Below are positions 7,552-15,309 of a stretch of DNA of 64,000 nt, in pieces. The notes below the pieces were generated by a model that worked only from the letters and a program-made list of their open reading frames with translations, made no database searches and had not been told where the DNA came from. How positions within the stretch are numbered: the stretch's first letter is position 1; each line of letters begins with the position of its first letter. Both the position numbers and the translations under genes were made by a program. Source of the stretch: a virus; IMG/VR virus record IMGVR_UViG_3300028831_000232, positions 41,638-105,637 of that record; one strand, given 5' to 3'.

Positions 7552-8786
7552 GCAACTACCGCTACATCCCGATGCAGTTCTACGACTCGCTGGCCGATGC
7601 CAAGCGAACGCTGAAGGAGAACAGCCTCACGGCACTCCAGCTGCAGCTGTCCCTGCTCGAATGGCTGGAACGCCAGGCATCGATCCCGGCCTACCAGAGC
7701 TTCATCACCACCCACGGCCACCGGCCGGTGGAGGACGACGCCACCCGCCAGATGCTGGGCGAATTCCTCCACCGCCAGGTGCGGGACATGGCCGGCACCG
7801 CCTCCACCCACTGGATCAACGACGACATGAGCGCCATCGTCAATATGGCCGCCCTCGACATGAAGCCCTCGGGACTGCGCGCCCCGGACCTGCCGACCGA
7901 CACCGGCTGGATGGTCTTCGAGCGACCGGTGCCCCTCTTCTTCGGAGGGGCGGGTGGTGATCCCACCGAGGTCCGTATCGCCGCCATCGGGTGGCAGGTG
8001 GGCACCGTACGGCGGGCGCCGCTGTCGGACGCCGCAGACGGCGCTACAGACCCCTCTGCCGGCCAGCTGGTGCCGGGGGTCAGCTACTACCTCTTCCAGA
8101 CGGCCCATGACGCCGCCGTGCTCCAGAACACCATGGCCGAGCGCCGGGGTGACGAGGTGCGGGTGACCGAGGACGAGATCGTCCGCTCCCAGGGGCCGCT
8201 GCCCATCTTCGACTTCAGCGGGTGGGCGTACGACACGCCCTGGAACACCGTGTCGGTGGTCAACGAGGAGCAGGCCGGCTACAGCGACGAGCAGGGCGCC
8301 CAGTACTGCCACGCCGTCGTAGACCAGGCCCGCCGGCTGCTGCTGGCCGCCTGGCGGATCTTCCGGCAGAAGAACATCGTCCAGCGGGACGTGACCGCCC
8401 AGCCGAACCACCAGCTGCGGAAGCGGGCCGCCCGCGTCAGCTTCACGCCCGAGATCAACGACATCGTCATCATCTCCATGCGGACGACGGTCTACCGGGG
8501 CCTGCAGAAGAAGGCCGCCGAGGCCGCCGCCGAAGACGGCGAAGAGGAACCCACCAGCTGGTACCGGTGCAAGTTCTTCGTCCGGGGCCACTGGCACCCG
8601 TACTGGACCGGTCCCCGCGTCGATGAGCCGTGCGAGCACAACCTCGTGGAGATCCCCGACTCCGACGACCTGCTCTGCACGCTGTGCGGCCGGACGCTGA
8701 TCGAGAAGTACGTGCTGCCCTATCCGAAGGGCAACCCCAACGGGCCGCTGCTGCTGCACAAGCACATCCTCTCCCTGGAGCAGTGA
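7548..8786 (+). CDS. Unknown protein with C-terminal zinc ribbon, 412 aa
   Basis: Long unknown protein starting MSNYRYIPMQFYD. Near residue 345 is a WYRCKFFVRGHWHPYW motif, a type of segment I have seen in other actinophage and plasmid hypothetical proteins. It is followed by CEHN and CTLC, a probable zinc site near residues 368-387. ATGA overlap with the upstream gene. No enzymatic motif seen. Confidence 0.75.
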   Translation: MSNYRYIPMQFYDSLADAKRTLKENSLTALQLQLSLLEWLERQASIPAYQSFITTHGHRPVEDDATRQMLGEFLHRQVRDMAGTASTHWINDDMSAIVNMAALDMKPSGLRAPDLPTDTGWMVFERPVPLFFGGAGGDPTEVRIAAIGWQVGTVRRAPLSDAADGATDPSAGQLVPGVSYYLFQTAHDAAVLQNTMAERRGDEVRVTEDEIVRSQGPLPIFDFSGWAYDTPWNTVSVVNEEQAGYSDEQGAQYCHAVVDQARRLLLAAWRIFRQKNIVQRDVTAQPNHQLRKRAARVSFTPEINDIVIISMRTTVYRGLQKKAAEAAAEDGEEEPTSWYRCKFFVRGHWHPYWTGPRVDEPCEHNLVEIPDSDDLLCTLCGRTLIEKYVLPYPKGNPNGPLLLHKHILSLEQ

Positions 8787-9037
8787 TGACAGAGTACGAA
8801 GGTCTTCCCTTCGAGTTCTACGAGGCGCTGATGCCGGCCCTCACCGACGACATGACCAACGAGGACAAGCAGGCGCTCATCCACCGGGTCCTGGCCGACT
8901 GGGACAAGTCCAAGGACGCCCGTTTCCCGCCCGGCGTGGCGGTGACGAGGGAGCTGGCCGAGCTGCGGCTCGTGGCCTTCACCCGCCGCTGGGCACTGGC
9001 CCAGGCGGCCACCGACGGCGAGACGCAGCATGGGTAA
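8786..9037 (+). CDS. Unknown small protein with DGxTQ tail, 83 aa
   Basis: Starts MTEYEGLPFEFYEALMP; mostly helical. Ends TDGETQHG, overlapping the start of the next gene by 8 nt. TGATG junction with the upstream gene. Function unknown. Confidence 0.7.
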   Translation: MTEYEGLPFEFYEALMPALTDDMTNEDKQALIHRVLADWDKSKDARFPPGVAVTRELAELRLVAFTRRWALAQAATDGETQHG

Positions 9038-9293
9038 GGCGAGCCGGCGGAAGCGGGAACGGCGCAACGAGCCGTCGCCCTACTGGAACGAGCCGATCAA
9101 GGTCATCGGTCAGCCGTCCGGTGAGGTCATTGCCGAATTCACCGATCCCGATCTGGCCCGCCGGTTCAGCCAGGAGATCATGAGCGGCGCGACCAAGGAG
9201 GAGGTCACCGAATTCGTCAGCAAGGCCATCAGTGAAGAGATCGCCCGGCAACAGGCGGCCAAGGCCGTAGATGGGGACACGCAAAATGGATGA
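9030..9293 (+). CDS. Small protein with basic N-terminus and DGxTQ tail, 87 aa
   Basis: Begins MGKASRRKRERRN, a highly basic stretch that could contact nucleic acid, then a helical acidic remainder. Ends VDGDTQNG, whose codons run into the next ATG. No family recognised. Confidence 0.7.
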   Translation: MGKASRRKRERRNEPSPYWNEPIKVIGQPSGEVIAEFTDPDLARRFSQEIMSGATKEEVTEFVSKAISEEIARQQAAKAVDGDTQNG

Positions 9294-9663
9294 CTACGTG
9301 GCCCTCATCAAGGAAGCACAGAAGGCCGGCGCCGTCGTCCGGCAGGGACGACGCCATCTCAAGATCACCACGCCGGACGGCCGCCTGATCGTGGCGTCGC
9401 TCAGCCCGTCCGACCGCAAAGCCCACCACAACCTCCGGGCCGAGCTGCGCCGGGCGGGACTGTTGCCCCGTAACGGGTTCCAGCCGACCGAGGAGGAGCA
9501 GGTGGTGCTCGACCAGCTGGTCGATGGCGGCCAGCGCATGACCGAGCTGCCGCCGAAACGCCTACTGGACAAGGGACTCGTCCGGGCCAGCAAGCGGTCC
9601 AAGGGCTGGATGGTCTGGCTCACTGAGAAGGGGAAGAGTACGCAGCCCCCACCCGGCGCTTGA
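9286..9663 (+). CDS. HicA/YcfA-like fold candidate, 125 aa
   Basis: The first 55 residues (EAQKAGAVVRQGRRHLKI, then SLSPSDRKAHHNLRAELRRAG) resemble the dsRBD-like HicA/YcfA pattern, in which a His and surrounding basic residues bind or cut RNA. The C-terminal half is an HTH-like extension (VLDQLVDGGQRMTELPPKRLLDKGLV). Neither toxin pairing nor a HicB partner is visible, so this is only a fold guess. The 3' end overlaps a convergent gene by 44 nt. Confidence 0.6.
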   Translation: MDDYVALIKEAQKAGAVVRQGRRHLKITTPDGRLIVASLSPSDRKAHHNLRAELRRAGLLPRNGFQPTEEEQVVLDQLVDGGQRMTELPPKRLLDKGLVRASKRSKGWMVWLTEKGKSTQPPPGA

Positions 9664-9877
9664 ATTCCCGCAGCAGCTCCAGCGCCGCTTCGCCGGCCAT
9701 CACCGCCTCATCGATGTGGGTGATGTCGCGGTCATGCTCGAAGTCATAGAGCGCCCGGCCGATCTGGTAGAGGCACTGCTCGATGTGAGGCGGAAATTGT
9801 CCATCCGGCAATAGCGCAATCCGCTTCGCCAGCGCCGTTGCCTCCACCTTCGTCTGTGCCTTCTTGAGGAAGCCCAT
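9620..9877 (-). CDS. Unknown helical protein, 85 aa
   Basis: Starts MGFLKKAQTKVEA and is almost fully helical (LLREFKRR near the end). Function unknown. Its 3' end overlaps the convergent gene 9286-9663. Its 5' part overlaps the reading frame of the disrupted gene 9744-10201 by 134 nt, which is unusual for this genome. Confidence 0.6.
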   Translation of the reverse strand: MGFLKKAQTKVEATALAKRIALLPDGQFPPHIEQCLYQIGRALYDFEHDRDITHIDEAVMAGEAALELLREFKRRVGAAYSSPSQ

Positions 9878-10201
9878 TGTCCCAGTCCTTGATGTCACCG
9901 ACGGCGGCGTCGAGGTAGCGGACACCAGCGGCTGCGAGCGCCGCCTCCTCGTCGGGCGCCGCTCCCGTCCACACTCCGACCGCCAGTGACCAGTGGCGGC
10001 TGATACGGATGCCTACGCCGCTGCCGATTCGGCACCGCTCCTCAATTTCCCGCGCCCAGGTCCGGGTGACGAACCTCGGGGGCCACGGCCACCTTTGGAG
10101 GTGCCAGTAGATCGGGAGCCGGCCGCCTTTGATGTCGGGCACGATGCGAGAACCTCGTCTGCTCTTTCCAGCCACTCATCAATTTCAGGGTGAGCGTGCA
10201 T
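9744..10201 (-). pseudogene. Frameshifted unknown gene
   Basis: A well-placed ATG at 10201 (after GAGGCTGG) opens a convincing N-terminus MHAHPEIDEWLERADEV, but the reading quality then moves to another frame near 10150 (RIVPDIKGGRLPIYWHL, then FVTRTWAREIEERC and RISRHWSLAVGVW). That second frame runs to 9744 through a low-quality tail that overlaps the next gene. Either the gene has one or two indels, or the sequence has assembly errors. Two open frames meeting this way can also be a real +1/-1 shift. No family recognised. Confidence 0.5.
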
Positions 10202-10210
10202 CCCAGCCTC

Positions 10211-10570
10211 CTACACGTCAGCCGGCCACTCCTCACCATATTCGAAGAACGGGTCGAGCCGGCGGTTGATGAAGCGCCCCGTACTGGCTACGCCTTTGAG
10301 GTCCCTCCACACATTCGGCGGCACGTCGTAATAGCCGTAGACCCGCCCGTTGCGGAACTGAATTCGCAGCGTGCGCTCCTGGGGGTTGTAGCTCACCCGG
10401 TGGGAGCGCGGCCGGGGGGGATTGATCGTGGCCGACGGGTCCTTGACCTTGGTGCCCGCATACGTGAACCGCCCCAGCTCATCGCGGGGCGGTTCCTCGT
10501 ATTGCTCCGTCTCGTCGCCGTAGAAATACGGCGGCGACTCGTAGTACTTCGGGCTGACCCGCTTCGGCAT
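10211..10570 (-). CDS. KTSC-domain protein, 119 aa
   Basis: Residues about 57-115 match the KTSC domain pattern: SYNPQERTLRIQFRNG, VYGYYDVP, WRDLKGVASTGRFINRRL. KTSC domains occur alone or fused to lysyl-tRNA synthetase-like and phage proteins; the function is unsettled. The N-terminal half is a low-complexity acidic and proline-rich linker. Adjacent genes are unknown. Confidence 0.8.
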   Translation of the reverse strand: MPKRVSPKYYESPPYFYGDETEQYEEPPRDELGRFTYAGTKVKDPSATINPPRPRSHRVSYNPQERTLRIQFRNGRVYGYYDVPPNVWRDLKGVASTGRFINRRLDPFFEYGEEWPADV

Positions 10571-10999
10571 TTAGCCGCCGGCTTCCTCGATGGCGGCCAG
10601 CATCTCGTCCTTGGACAGGCTCGTGGTGATGCCCTCGTAGCCGCGGCCCTCGGCGTATTCCTGCAGCTCGGCCTTGGTCATCTCGTCCAGGGTCTTCCCC
10701 TCGTAGTCCTCGGTGGCCTCGGGGTGGTCGGCCGGCGTCGGCGCCTCCATGCCGGCATAGCCGGTGAGGTGGGGCGACTCGGCATCGATCTCCCGGTTCA
10801 GCGCAATGCCGCCGGGCGGGTCCACCGCCGCCTTGTCGTCGGTGAGGTAGTTCTCCTCGATGATCCGGCGCGGCTCCTCGGGCATGTCCTCGGGCAGCTG
10901 GTCCGGGTGGTAGCGCTGCGGGTCGGTCTGCCCTGGCGGTTCCGGCATCGTCTCGTCCTGGGCTGACCATTCGGTCAGGTGATCGGCATTGGCTTCCAT
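10571..10999 (-). CDS. Acidic protein with Rho_N/HeH-like C-terminus, 142 aa
   Basis: The first 100 residues are acidic and disordered (many Pro, Glu, Asp). The last 40 (KTLDEMTKAELQEYAEGRGY, then LSKDEMLAAIEEAGG) look like the Rho_N/SAP-type helix-extended-helix found at the C-termini of phage head-associated proteins. Nucleic-acid or protein binding is possible. It ends one base before the KTSC gene. Confidence 0.65.
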   Translation of the reverse strand: MEANADHLTEWSAQDETMPEPPGQTDPQRYHPDQLPEDMPEEPRRIIEENYLTDDKAAVDPPGGIALNREIDAESPHLTGYAGMEAPTPADHPEATEDYEGKTLDEMTKAELQEYAEGRGYEGITTSLSKDEMLAAIEEAGG

Positions 11000-11032
11000 C
11001 GGGCCTCCTGGGTGAAAGAGTTGGCGGGGATG

Positions 11033-11365
11033 TTACTCCGAGACAATTTCTGCGTCCTCTACCCCGTCCGGCAGGGGGGCACCCTCCATAGTCGGCGGTG
11101 GCGTCGGAGTGGCAGCGGCCGGGTCGGCCGAGAACACCCGAATGATGAGGCCGGCGGCGTAATGCTCGCCCCGCATCCCGTCGAGCAGCTCCCCGACGAC
11201 GGTGGGCACGTCGGCCGCCTTGATCGTATTGGTGGTGATCTCCTTGCCGCCCACCGTCACGCTCAACAGCACATAGCCGTCGAGCCGGAATCCCTCGTTG
11301 ACACCTTCGACAAAAGCTGCCCCCAGGCCGGCATCCTTGACCGTGGCCTTGTTCTCACGCCGCAT
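11033..11365 (-). CDS. Unknown protein, 110 aa
   Basis: Starts MRRENKATVKDAG in an 11-nt overlap with the upstream gene. A beta-rich middle (YVLLSVTVGGKEITTNTIK) and a Pro/Thr-rich tail are seen. No family recognised. Confidence 0.65.
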   Translation of the reverse strand: MRRENKATVKDAGLGAAFVEGVNEGFRLDGYVLLSVTVGGKEITTNTIKAADVPTVVGELLDGMRGEHYAAGLIIRVFSADPAAATPTPPPTMEGAPLPDGVEDAEIVSE

Positions 11366-11627
11366 TGATCGGCTCCAGCGGGTCACCGGGGTCGGTATCG
11401 AGATGCTTCACCGGCCAGGGCTTCGGATAAATGAGATCGGCGCAGCTGTCGCAGTAGTAGTCCACGTTGGCGCCGGGGTTGGTCGTCTGCTGGGTGGCCG
11501 GCTGGCCGCAATTGGAGCAAGGGGCGGCGGCCCCTTGCTCCTCGGCCGTCTCGGGGGCCGGGGCCACTGTCTCCTCGGCCGGCGCCGGGGCCTCTTCGGT
11601 GGGTGTGGTGGTCTTCCTGGCCGGCAT
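11355..11627 (-). CDS. Zinc-ribbon protein with Pro/Ala linker, 90 aa
   Basis: A low-complexity N-terminus (repeated EEAPAPAEE-like units) leads to CSNC and YYCDSC, a four-Cys zinc ribbon at about residues 37-62. Possibly a structural or RNA-contacting accessory protein; function unknown. Preceded by an AGGAGGGG-type ribosome site. Confidence 0.7.
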   Translation of the reverse strand: MPARKTTTPTEEAPAPAEETVAPAPETAEEQGAAAPCSNCGQPATQQTTNPGANVDYYCDSCADLIYPKPWPVKHLDTDPGDPLEPINAA

Positions 11628-11655
11628 GGCCCCTCCTTGGCTTCCAGAGGCCCCT

Positions 11656-11677
11656 GGAGGGCCTTCTCCCGCCCTCC
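11656..11677 (-). terminator. Hairpin after gene 11685-11966
   Basis: A perfect 7-bp stem GGAGGGC/GCCCTCC with an 8-nt loop lies 8 nt after the stop codon of the leftward gene, in the only gap between two otherwise abutting genes. Confidence 0.45.
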
Positions 11678-11684
11678 AACCTAC

Positions 11685-11966
11685 TCAGCCGTACATGTGC
11701 CCGTAGCGGTAGGGCGGCTCGAAATCGATGGGGTGGGCCGGTACCCGGCGGGTGTCCAACTCGACGGCCAGCGCCCGCAGCTCGCCGTACATCGCCCCGC
11801 CGCCCATGTAGGCCGCCCAGACGACCTCGGTGTAGATGTTGGCGGCCGTGTCGGGGTCCCCCAAAGCGAGCGCCCGGCGGGCCTCGATGATGCGAGGCCC
11901 CCACCGGGCGTCGTCCACGGCTATGGCCGCCGCATCCAGGGCGGCGATCAGCTCGGCGTCGGTCAC
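11685..11966 (-). CDS. Unknown helical protein, 93 aa
   Basis: Starts MTDAELIAALDAAA. Contains DDARWGPRIIEARR and LALGDPDTAANIYTEVV, which look like short helical repeats. Function unknown. It overlaps the regulator gene upstream by 4 nt (ATGA) and is followed by a hairpin, so regulator and this gene may form one transcript. Confidence 0.65.
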   Translation of the reverse strand: MTDAELIAALDAAAIAVDDARWGPRIIEARRALALGDPDTAANIYTEVVWAAYMGGGAMYGELRALAVELDTRRVPAHPIDFEPPYRYGHMYG

Positions 11967-12484
11967 ATGTTGAGCATCTCACGCAGCTTGGCGATCTGGG
12001 CCGATGCCTCGTTCTTGGCGGCGGCGTCGCGCTGGGCCTGCTCCAACTGGCGGTGGGCGGCGCTGATCTCCAACTGCTTCTGATCCAGCTCGGCCCGGAG
12101 CTTCGTGATGATCTTCTGGTCGTCCTCGTGCGCCTTCTGCAGCTGGGCGTTCTCGGCCACCACGATGTCCAGCTCCTGTGTCAGGCGCTCGTTGTCGGCC
12201 TTGAGCTTGCCCACGGCGTTGATGATGCCCTCGATGATGTCGCCGCTGGCCGGCTGGTGGCCGTTGGCGCTCGGCGTCAGCCAGATGGCGTAGGTGCCGG
12301 TGCGGTCGGCCTGGCGCTCGATGATGCCGGCCTTCGCCATGGCGGTGAGCGTGGAGGACACCGTGGCCGTACTGGCCCCCGTCTTGGCGGCGATGGTCTG
12401 GGCCAGCCGGCCATTCTGATCGGTCAGCCGGCCCTTCTCCAGCAGCTTGGTGATCTTGGCCCGGACGCTCGACTGTGCTGGCAT
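11963..12484 (-). CDS. Winged-helix DNA-binding protein with long coiled coil, 173 aa
   Basis: Residues 25-70 form a winged helix-turn-helix (AKTGASTATVSSTLTAMAKAG, IIERQADRTGTYAIW split into helix and wing). From about residue 90 to the end a heptad-rich coiled coil (KLKADNERLTQELD, LRAELDQKQLEI) suggests dimerisation or higher assembly. A perfect 10-bp inverted repeat lies just upstream of the start (12495-12528) and matches the operator at other promoters in the window. The simplest reading is an autoregulated phage regulator. Confidence 0.75.
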   Translation of the reverse strand: MPAQSSVRAKITKLLEKGRLTDQNGRLAQTIAAKTGASTATVSSTLTAMAKAGIIERQADRTGTYAIWLTPSANGHQPASGDIIEGIINAVGKLKADNERLTQELDIVVAENAQLQKAHEDDQKIITKLRAELDQKQLEISAAHRQLEQAQRDAAAKNEASAQIAKLREMLNM

Positions 12485-12494
12485 GGCATGCTCC

Positions 12495-12528
12495 TAATGC
12501 AAGGTCGCAGAGTGTGACCCTTGCATTA
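12495..12528. promoter_or_regulatory. Operator upstream of the winged-helix gene (site h)
   Basis: Perfect inverted repeat TAATGCAAGG-N14-CCTTGCATTA, the best copy of the YGCAAG-N16-CTTGCR element. It ends 10 nt before the ATG at 12484, over the TTAGGAG ribosome site. Here no -10 hexamer follows at the usual distance, so it looks like a blocking site. Confidence 0.6.
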
Positions 12529-12545
12529 TGCCATGAGGGGTGCTA

Positions 12546-12749
12546 TCAGCAGCCCGGCCCCCGGACAATTCGGTAGATGCGCCGCCGGCTCTTGATCTGG
12601 TTGGTCATCTCGTAGACGACCTTCCGGCCGGCGACGGTCGGATCGGGCAGGAGCAGCCGGCGCCAGTCCTCGCCCTCCTGCTCGGCACCGACCTGATCGA
12701 TGTCCACGTCCTGGCCGTCATGCGGCCCGCCCCAGAGTCTCGCCTTCAC
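12546..12749 (-). CDS. Unknown basic protein, 67 aa
   Basis: GTG start in a GTGA overlap with the upstream gene. Starts with KARLWGGPHDGQDVDID and ends with a basic stretch (QIKSRRRIYRIVRG). The WGGPHDG pattern is common in short actinophage proteins of unknown function. Confidence 0.7.
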   Translation of the reverse strand: MKARLWGGPHDGQDVDIDQVGAEQEGEDWRRLLLPDPTVAGRKVVYEMTNQIKSRRRIYRIVRGPGC

Positions 12750-13090
12750 AGCTGGGCGCGCACCTTCCGGTAGAACTCGGTGGACTCGGCCTCGGCCAGC
12801 ACCTCGGTGGCCGTCGCCGGCATGAACTGGCAGTGGCAGCGGTCGCAGTACTCGGGCTGGCCCTCGCTGTGGTTGAGCACGCTGCGGATCAGGTCCCATA
12901 CGTCGTTGAGCCGGCGGTGGAGCACGCCCCCGCCGCCGGCCACGCCACGCCCGGTGTTGCCCCGGTAGCGGAAGCGGTAGGGGTACTCGCCGTACTCGTC
13001 GTTGGGCCGCAGCTTCTCCTCCCGCAGGATCTCCATCCAGGCGATCAGGTCGCCACCCCTGCTCGTCTTGACCTCGACGTAGATGCCCAT
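12746..13090 (-). CDS. Unknown protein with CDRC pair, 114 aa
   Basis: Starts MGIYVEVKTSRGG. A glycine-rich loop precedes a helical section, and CDRCHC with FMPATATEV follows near residue 82. Possible zinc site. The stop overlaps the next gene start; TGATG junction upstream. Confidence 0.65.
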   Translation of the reverse strand: MGIYVEVKTSRGGDLIAWMEILREEKLRPNDEYGEYPYRFRYRGNTGRGVAGGGGVLHRRLNDVWDLIRSVLNHSEGQPEYCDRCHCQFMPATATEVLAEAESTEFYRKVRAQL

Positions 13091-13503
13091 CAGGCCGTCA
13101 CCTCGATGTCGGTGGAGGAAGGCTCGGGGACCTTGGCCTTCGAGAACGGGACGGTGGGCGCCGGGTGCTCGGCCTCCCAGGTTGCCAGAGCCTTGAACGC
13201 CTTCGACATCCTGCGGATCTCCTCCCGCCGGATCCGCAGCGCCGATGACACCTGATCCCAGACCAGGATCAGCTGCTCGATGCCGACCTTCGACGGAATG
13301 AGCCGGCCGTCACGCCGAACACCGTCAACGTCGTCCAGACCGTGGATCGGGACGTTGGTGGCGATGACCACCCGCAGGGCCTCGATCAACGGCGCCAGCT
13401 GGGACTGCCACTCATCGATCCAGGCGATGTGCCGGCGCTGGCGGTCCCAGAGGAAGACCATAACGGCCAGGAGCACGGCCTGGATCACCGCAACGACGAT
13501 CAC
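13090..13503 (-). CDS. Single-pass membrane protein, 137 aa
   Basis: The GTG at 13503 makes a GTGA overlap with the previous stop and begins VIVVAVIQAVLLAVMVFLWD, an N-terminal transmembrane or signal-anchor helix, followed by basic residues (RQRRH). The remaining 110 residues are soluble and helical. A start at 13518 would add five residues. Function unknown. Confidence 0.65.
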   Translation of the reverse strand: MIVVAVIQAVLLAVMVFLWDRQRRHIAWIDEWQSQLAPLIEALRVVIATNVPIHGLDDVDGVRRDGRLIPSKVGIEQLILVWDQVSSALRIRREEIRRMSKAFKALATWEAEHPAPTVPFSKAKVPEPSSTDIEVTA

Positions 13504-13688
13504 TGCTCTTCCCCGCACGCTAAGCCGTCGTTATGCGCGCCCTGGCGGGGTCGCTTGTCCCCGATCTGGTGAACGAGGATGAGCGCCCACTTCTTGCGTC
13601 CGAACAGGATGCGGAAGCGGTTGTTGAACCCCGCCTCGTCTATCGCCCGGAGCGTCTGGTCGATGGTCAGCTTCCTACTCAGACGCAT
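13500..13688 (-). CDS. Unknown small basic protein, 62 aa
   Basis: Starts MRLSRKLTIDQTLRAIDEAG; then FRILFGRKKWALILVHQIG. Overlaps the Cys-rich gene upstream by 14 nt. No family recognised; codon usage is as GC-rich as its neighbours except near the end. Confidence 0.6.
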   Translation of the reverse strand: MRLSRKLTIDQTLRAIDEAGFNNRFRILFGRKKWALILVHQIGDKRPRQGAHNDGLACGEEQ

Positions 13689-14112
13689 GGTCGGTCCCGT
13701 CGATATGTTCGGGGCAGGGTCGGCGGTTCTGACAGGTCTTGAACAGGCCCGCCCCGACGAATCGCTCCTGCCCGATGACGGCGCCGCAGAGGTCGGAGCC
13801 GTCGGAGTGTTCGGCCCAGCACTTGCGGCAGGTACGGGGGTACTGGCCTCGGGAATGCCACTGGTGGCGGGCCACGCTCTGGCTGAACGGCACGTCATCG
13901 AACGGAATCCAGGCGTTGCCCTTCGTGTCGCAGGGGCCGCTGTGGGCGTACTGGAGACAGCAGTCTTGGTTCGAGCAGGGTGCGGGGTCGTAGCAGTCGT
14001 TAGGCGGGGTGGACGGCCACCAACCGAAGCAGCGACGACAGCGGAATCCCGTCTCTTCACGACGGCCGCACGGTTCAAGATCGTGCACTAACTCGGCGTG
14101 CTGGTCGGTCAT
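13675..14112 (-). CDS. Cysteine-rich multi-zinc protein, 145 aa
   Basis: About 18 Cys and several His residues in 145 aa: CRRC near residue 25, CSNQDCC near 46, CDTK near 61, CRKC near 95, CQNRRPC near 128. Probably two or three zinc modules. Such proteins could act as adaptors or RNA binders; nothing more specific can be said. Start is ATGA-coupled to the gene upstream. Confidence 0.65.
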   Translation of the reverse strand: MTDQHAELVHDLEPCGRREETGFRCRRCFGWWPSTPPNDCYDPAPCSNQDCCLQYAHSGPCDTKGNAWIPFDDVPFSQSVARHQWHSRGQYPRTCRKCWAEHSDGSDLCGAVIGQERFVGAGLFKTCQNRRPCPEHIDGTDHASE

Positions 14113-14249
14113 TCCGCACCGTCCACGAGGCCATAGACATCGCCTCGGTACTCGGTCCCATCGGGCAGCTTGTAGACGGTCCAGGTATCCTCACCGTCGC
14201 TACGGGTCCAGATCTGGAGCTTCACGTACCGTCCCGGGGGCGAGTACAC
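14109..14249 (-). CDS. Unknown small beta-rich protein, 46 aa
   Basis: GTG start; a stop lies upstream in frame, so this is the only plausible start. The product has alternating aromatic and charged residues (KLQIWTRSDGEDTW, then TVYKLPDGTEY). Ends in an ATGA overlap with the next gene. Confidence 0.55.
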   Translation of the reverse strand: MYSPPGRYVKLQIWTRSDGEDTWTVYKLPDGTEYRGDVYGLVDGAE

Positions 14250-14276
14250 AATCGGCGTGCTGGGCGTCGATATCGC

Positions 14277-14471
14277 TCATGACAACTCCCATCCCAGGAA
14301 CCTGCGGGCCTCGGCGTCGGAGCACGAACAGTCGTCCGGGTGGTCGCATTTTCCCCAGTCGATGACGTGGCGACGGAGTAGCTCCTCGGCCTTCTCTAAG
14401 CGAGGCTCGAACTCGTCCAACTGGGCTTGTGGAACCCGAACAGTATCGGCGGGACGTACGGGGTCGGCCAT
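14277..14471 (-). CDS. Unknown small protein, 64 aa
   Basis: Starts MADPVRPADTVRVP; a helical charged middle leads to CDHPDDCSC near residue 45, a possible metal site. TGATG junction with the exonuclease gene fixes the start. Confidence 0.65.
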   Translation of the reverse strand: MADPVRPADTVRVPQAQLDEFEPRLEKAEELLRRHVIDWGKCDHPDDCSCSDAEARRFLGWELS

Positions 14472-14962
14472 CACATCTTCCCGGCCACGATGTCCATCAG
14501 GAACTCCCACGCCTGCTTCGTCCACCGGGCATCGTTGAGGGCGTGGTGCTCGTCGGCCTCGGCCTGCTCGGGCAGCTTGGGATTACCCAGCATCCAGGCC
14601 AGCTGCTTCACGTCGAGGCAGAACATCGGCCAGGTCTTGGGCAAGTCCATCATGGAGCCGAAGAGCTGGCACATCACCACCCAGTCGTAGTCGGCGTAGT
14701 AGGCCCAGAACTCCGGGTGGGCGCCGACGAAGTCCTCCACCTCTTCAGCGATCTCCCCCCGGTGGCGGTAGAACTTCTCCTCGCTGGACGGCTCCAGGGC
14801 GGGAATCACGTTGGCCTGGACCCAGACGTTGGCGTTGAGCCAGTCGGCGTCGCGGTTGATGGCGTAGTACGCCTCGTTGTTCTCGCTCACGATGCCGATG
14901 GAGAGCAGGTCGATGGTCCGACCGTCCTCCATGAATTCGGTGTCGAACCAGAACCGGGTCAC
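14471..14962 (-). CDS. Rv2179c-like 3'-5' exoribonuclease (DEDDh family), 163 aa
   Basis: The opening RFWFDTEFMEDGRTIDLLSIG matches (split here) the Rv2179c family: catalytic DTE at residues 7-9. DYDW lies near residue 97 and HHALNDAR near 139-146, giving the DEDDh set. These enzymes are metal-dependent 3'-5' exoribonucleases known from mycobacteria and phages. The length is typical. It overlaps the P-loop gene upstream by 4 nt. Confidence 0.85.
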   Translation of the reverse strand: MTRFWFDTEFMEDGRTIDLLSIGIVSENNEAYYAINRDADWLNANVWVQANVIPALEPSSEEKFYRHRGEIAEEVEDFVGAHPEFWAYYADYDWVVMCQLFGSMMDLPKTWPMFCLDVKQLAWMLGNPKLPEQAEADEHHALNDARWTKQAWEFLMDIVAGKM

Positions 14963-15309
14963 GCCGGCACCTCCATCGGGACGCCGGTCACGGTGAACGC
15001 CCCGATCCGCCAGCCGATGCCGAGGAGGCGGTGGAGCACGAGATCGAGGTCGTCAATCCCGAGCACCACCGTGCCCCCAAGGCCCCGGAGAACCCCGCTC
15101 CAGGCTTCTGGGGTGACTTCCTCGATGCCGACGAAGTGCCAGCTCTCCAGGCCGTCCTCCCGGTCATACTCCGCACGCAACAGCTCCATGGCCCTCGCTG
15201 ATGTGTGGCAAACGATGATGCGGTGCTCGCCCTCGGGCGCCGACCTGGCCCACTCCAGCAGCGCCGTCGTCTTGCCGCGCTGGCGGTCAGCCACGTAGAC
15301 CTCGATCAC
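14959..15309 (-). CDS. P-loop ATPase-like protein, 116 aa
   Basis: RQRGKTTAL at residues 9-17 is a Walker A-like loop, and VVLGIDDLDLVL near residue 82 is a Walker B. It is shorter than a full AAA or KAP domain, so it is a minimal P-loop protein of unknown role. Overlaps both neighbours by 4 nt. Confidence 0.65.
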   Translation of the reverse strand: MIEVYVADRQRGKTTALLEWARSAPEGEHRIIVCHTSARAMELLRAEYDREDGLESWHFVGIEEVTPEAWSGVLRGLGGTVVLGIDDLDLVLHRLLGIGWRIGAFTVTGVPMEVPA

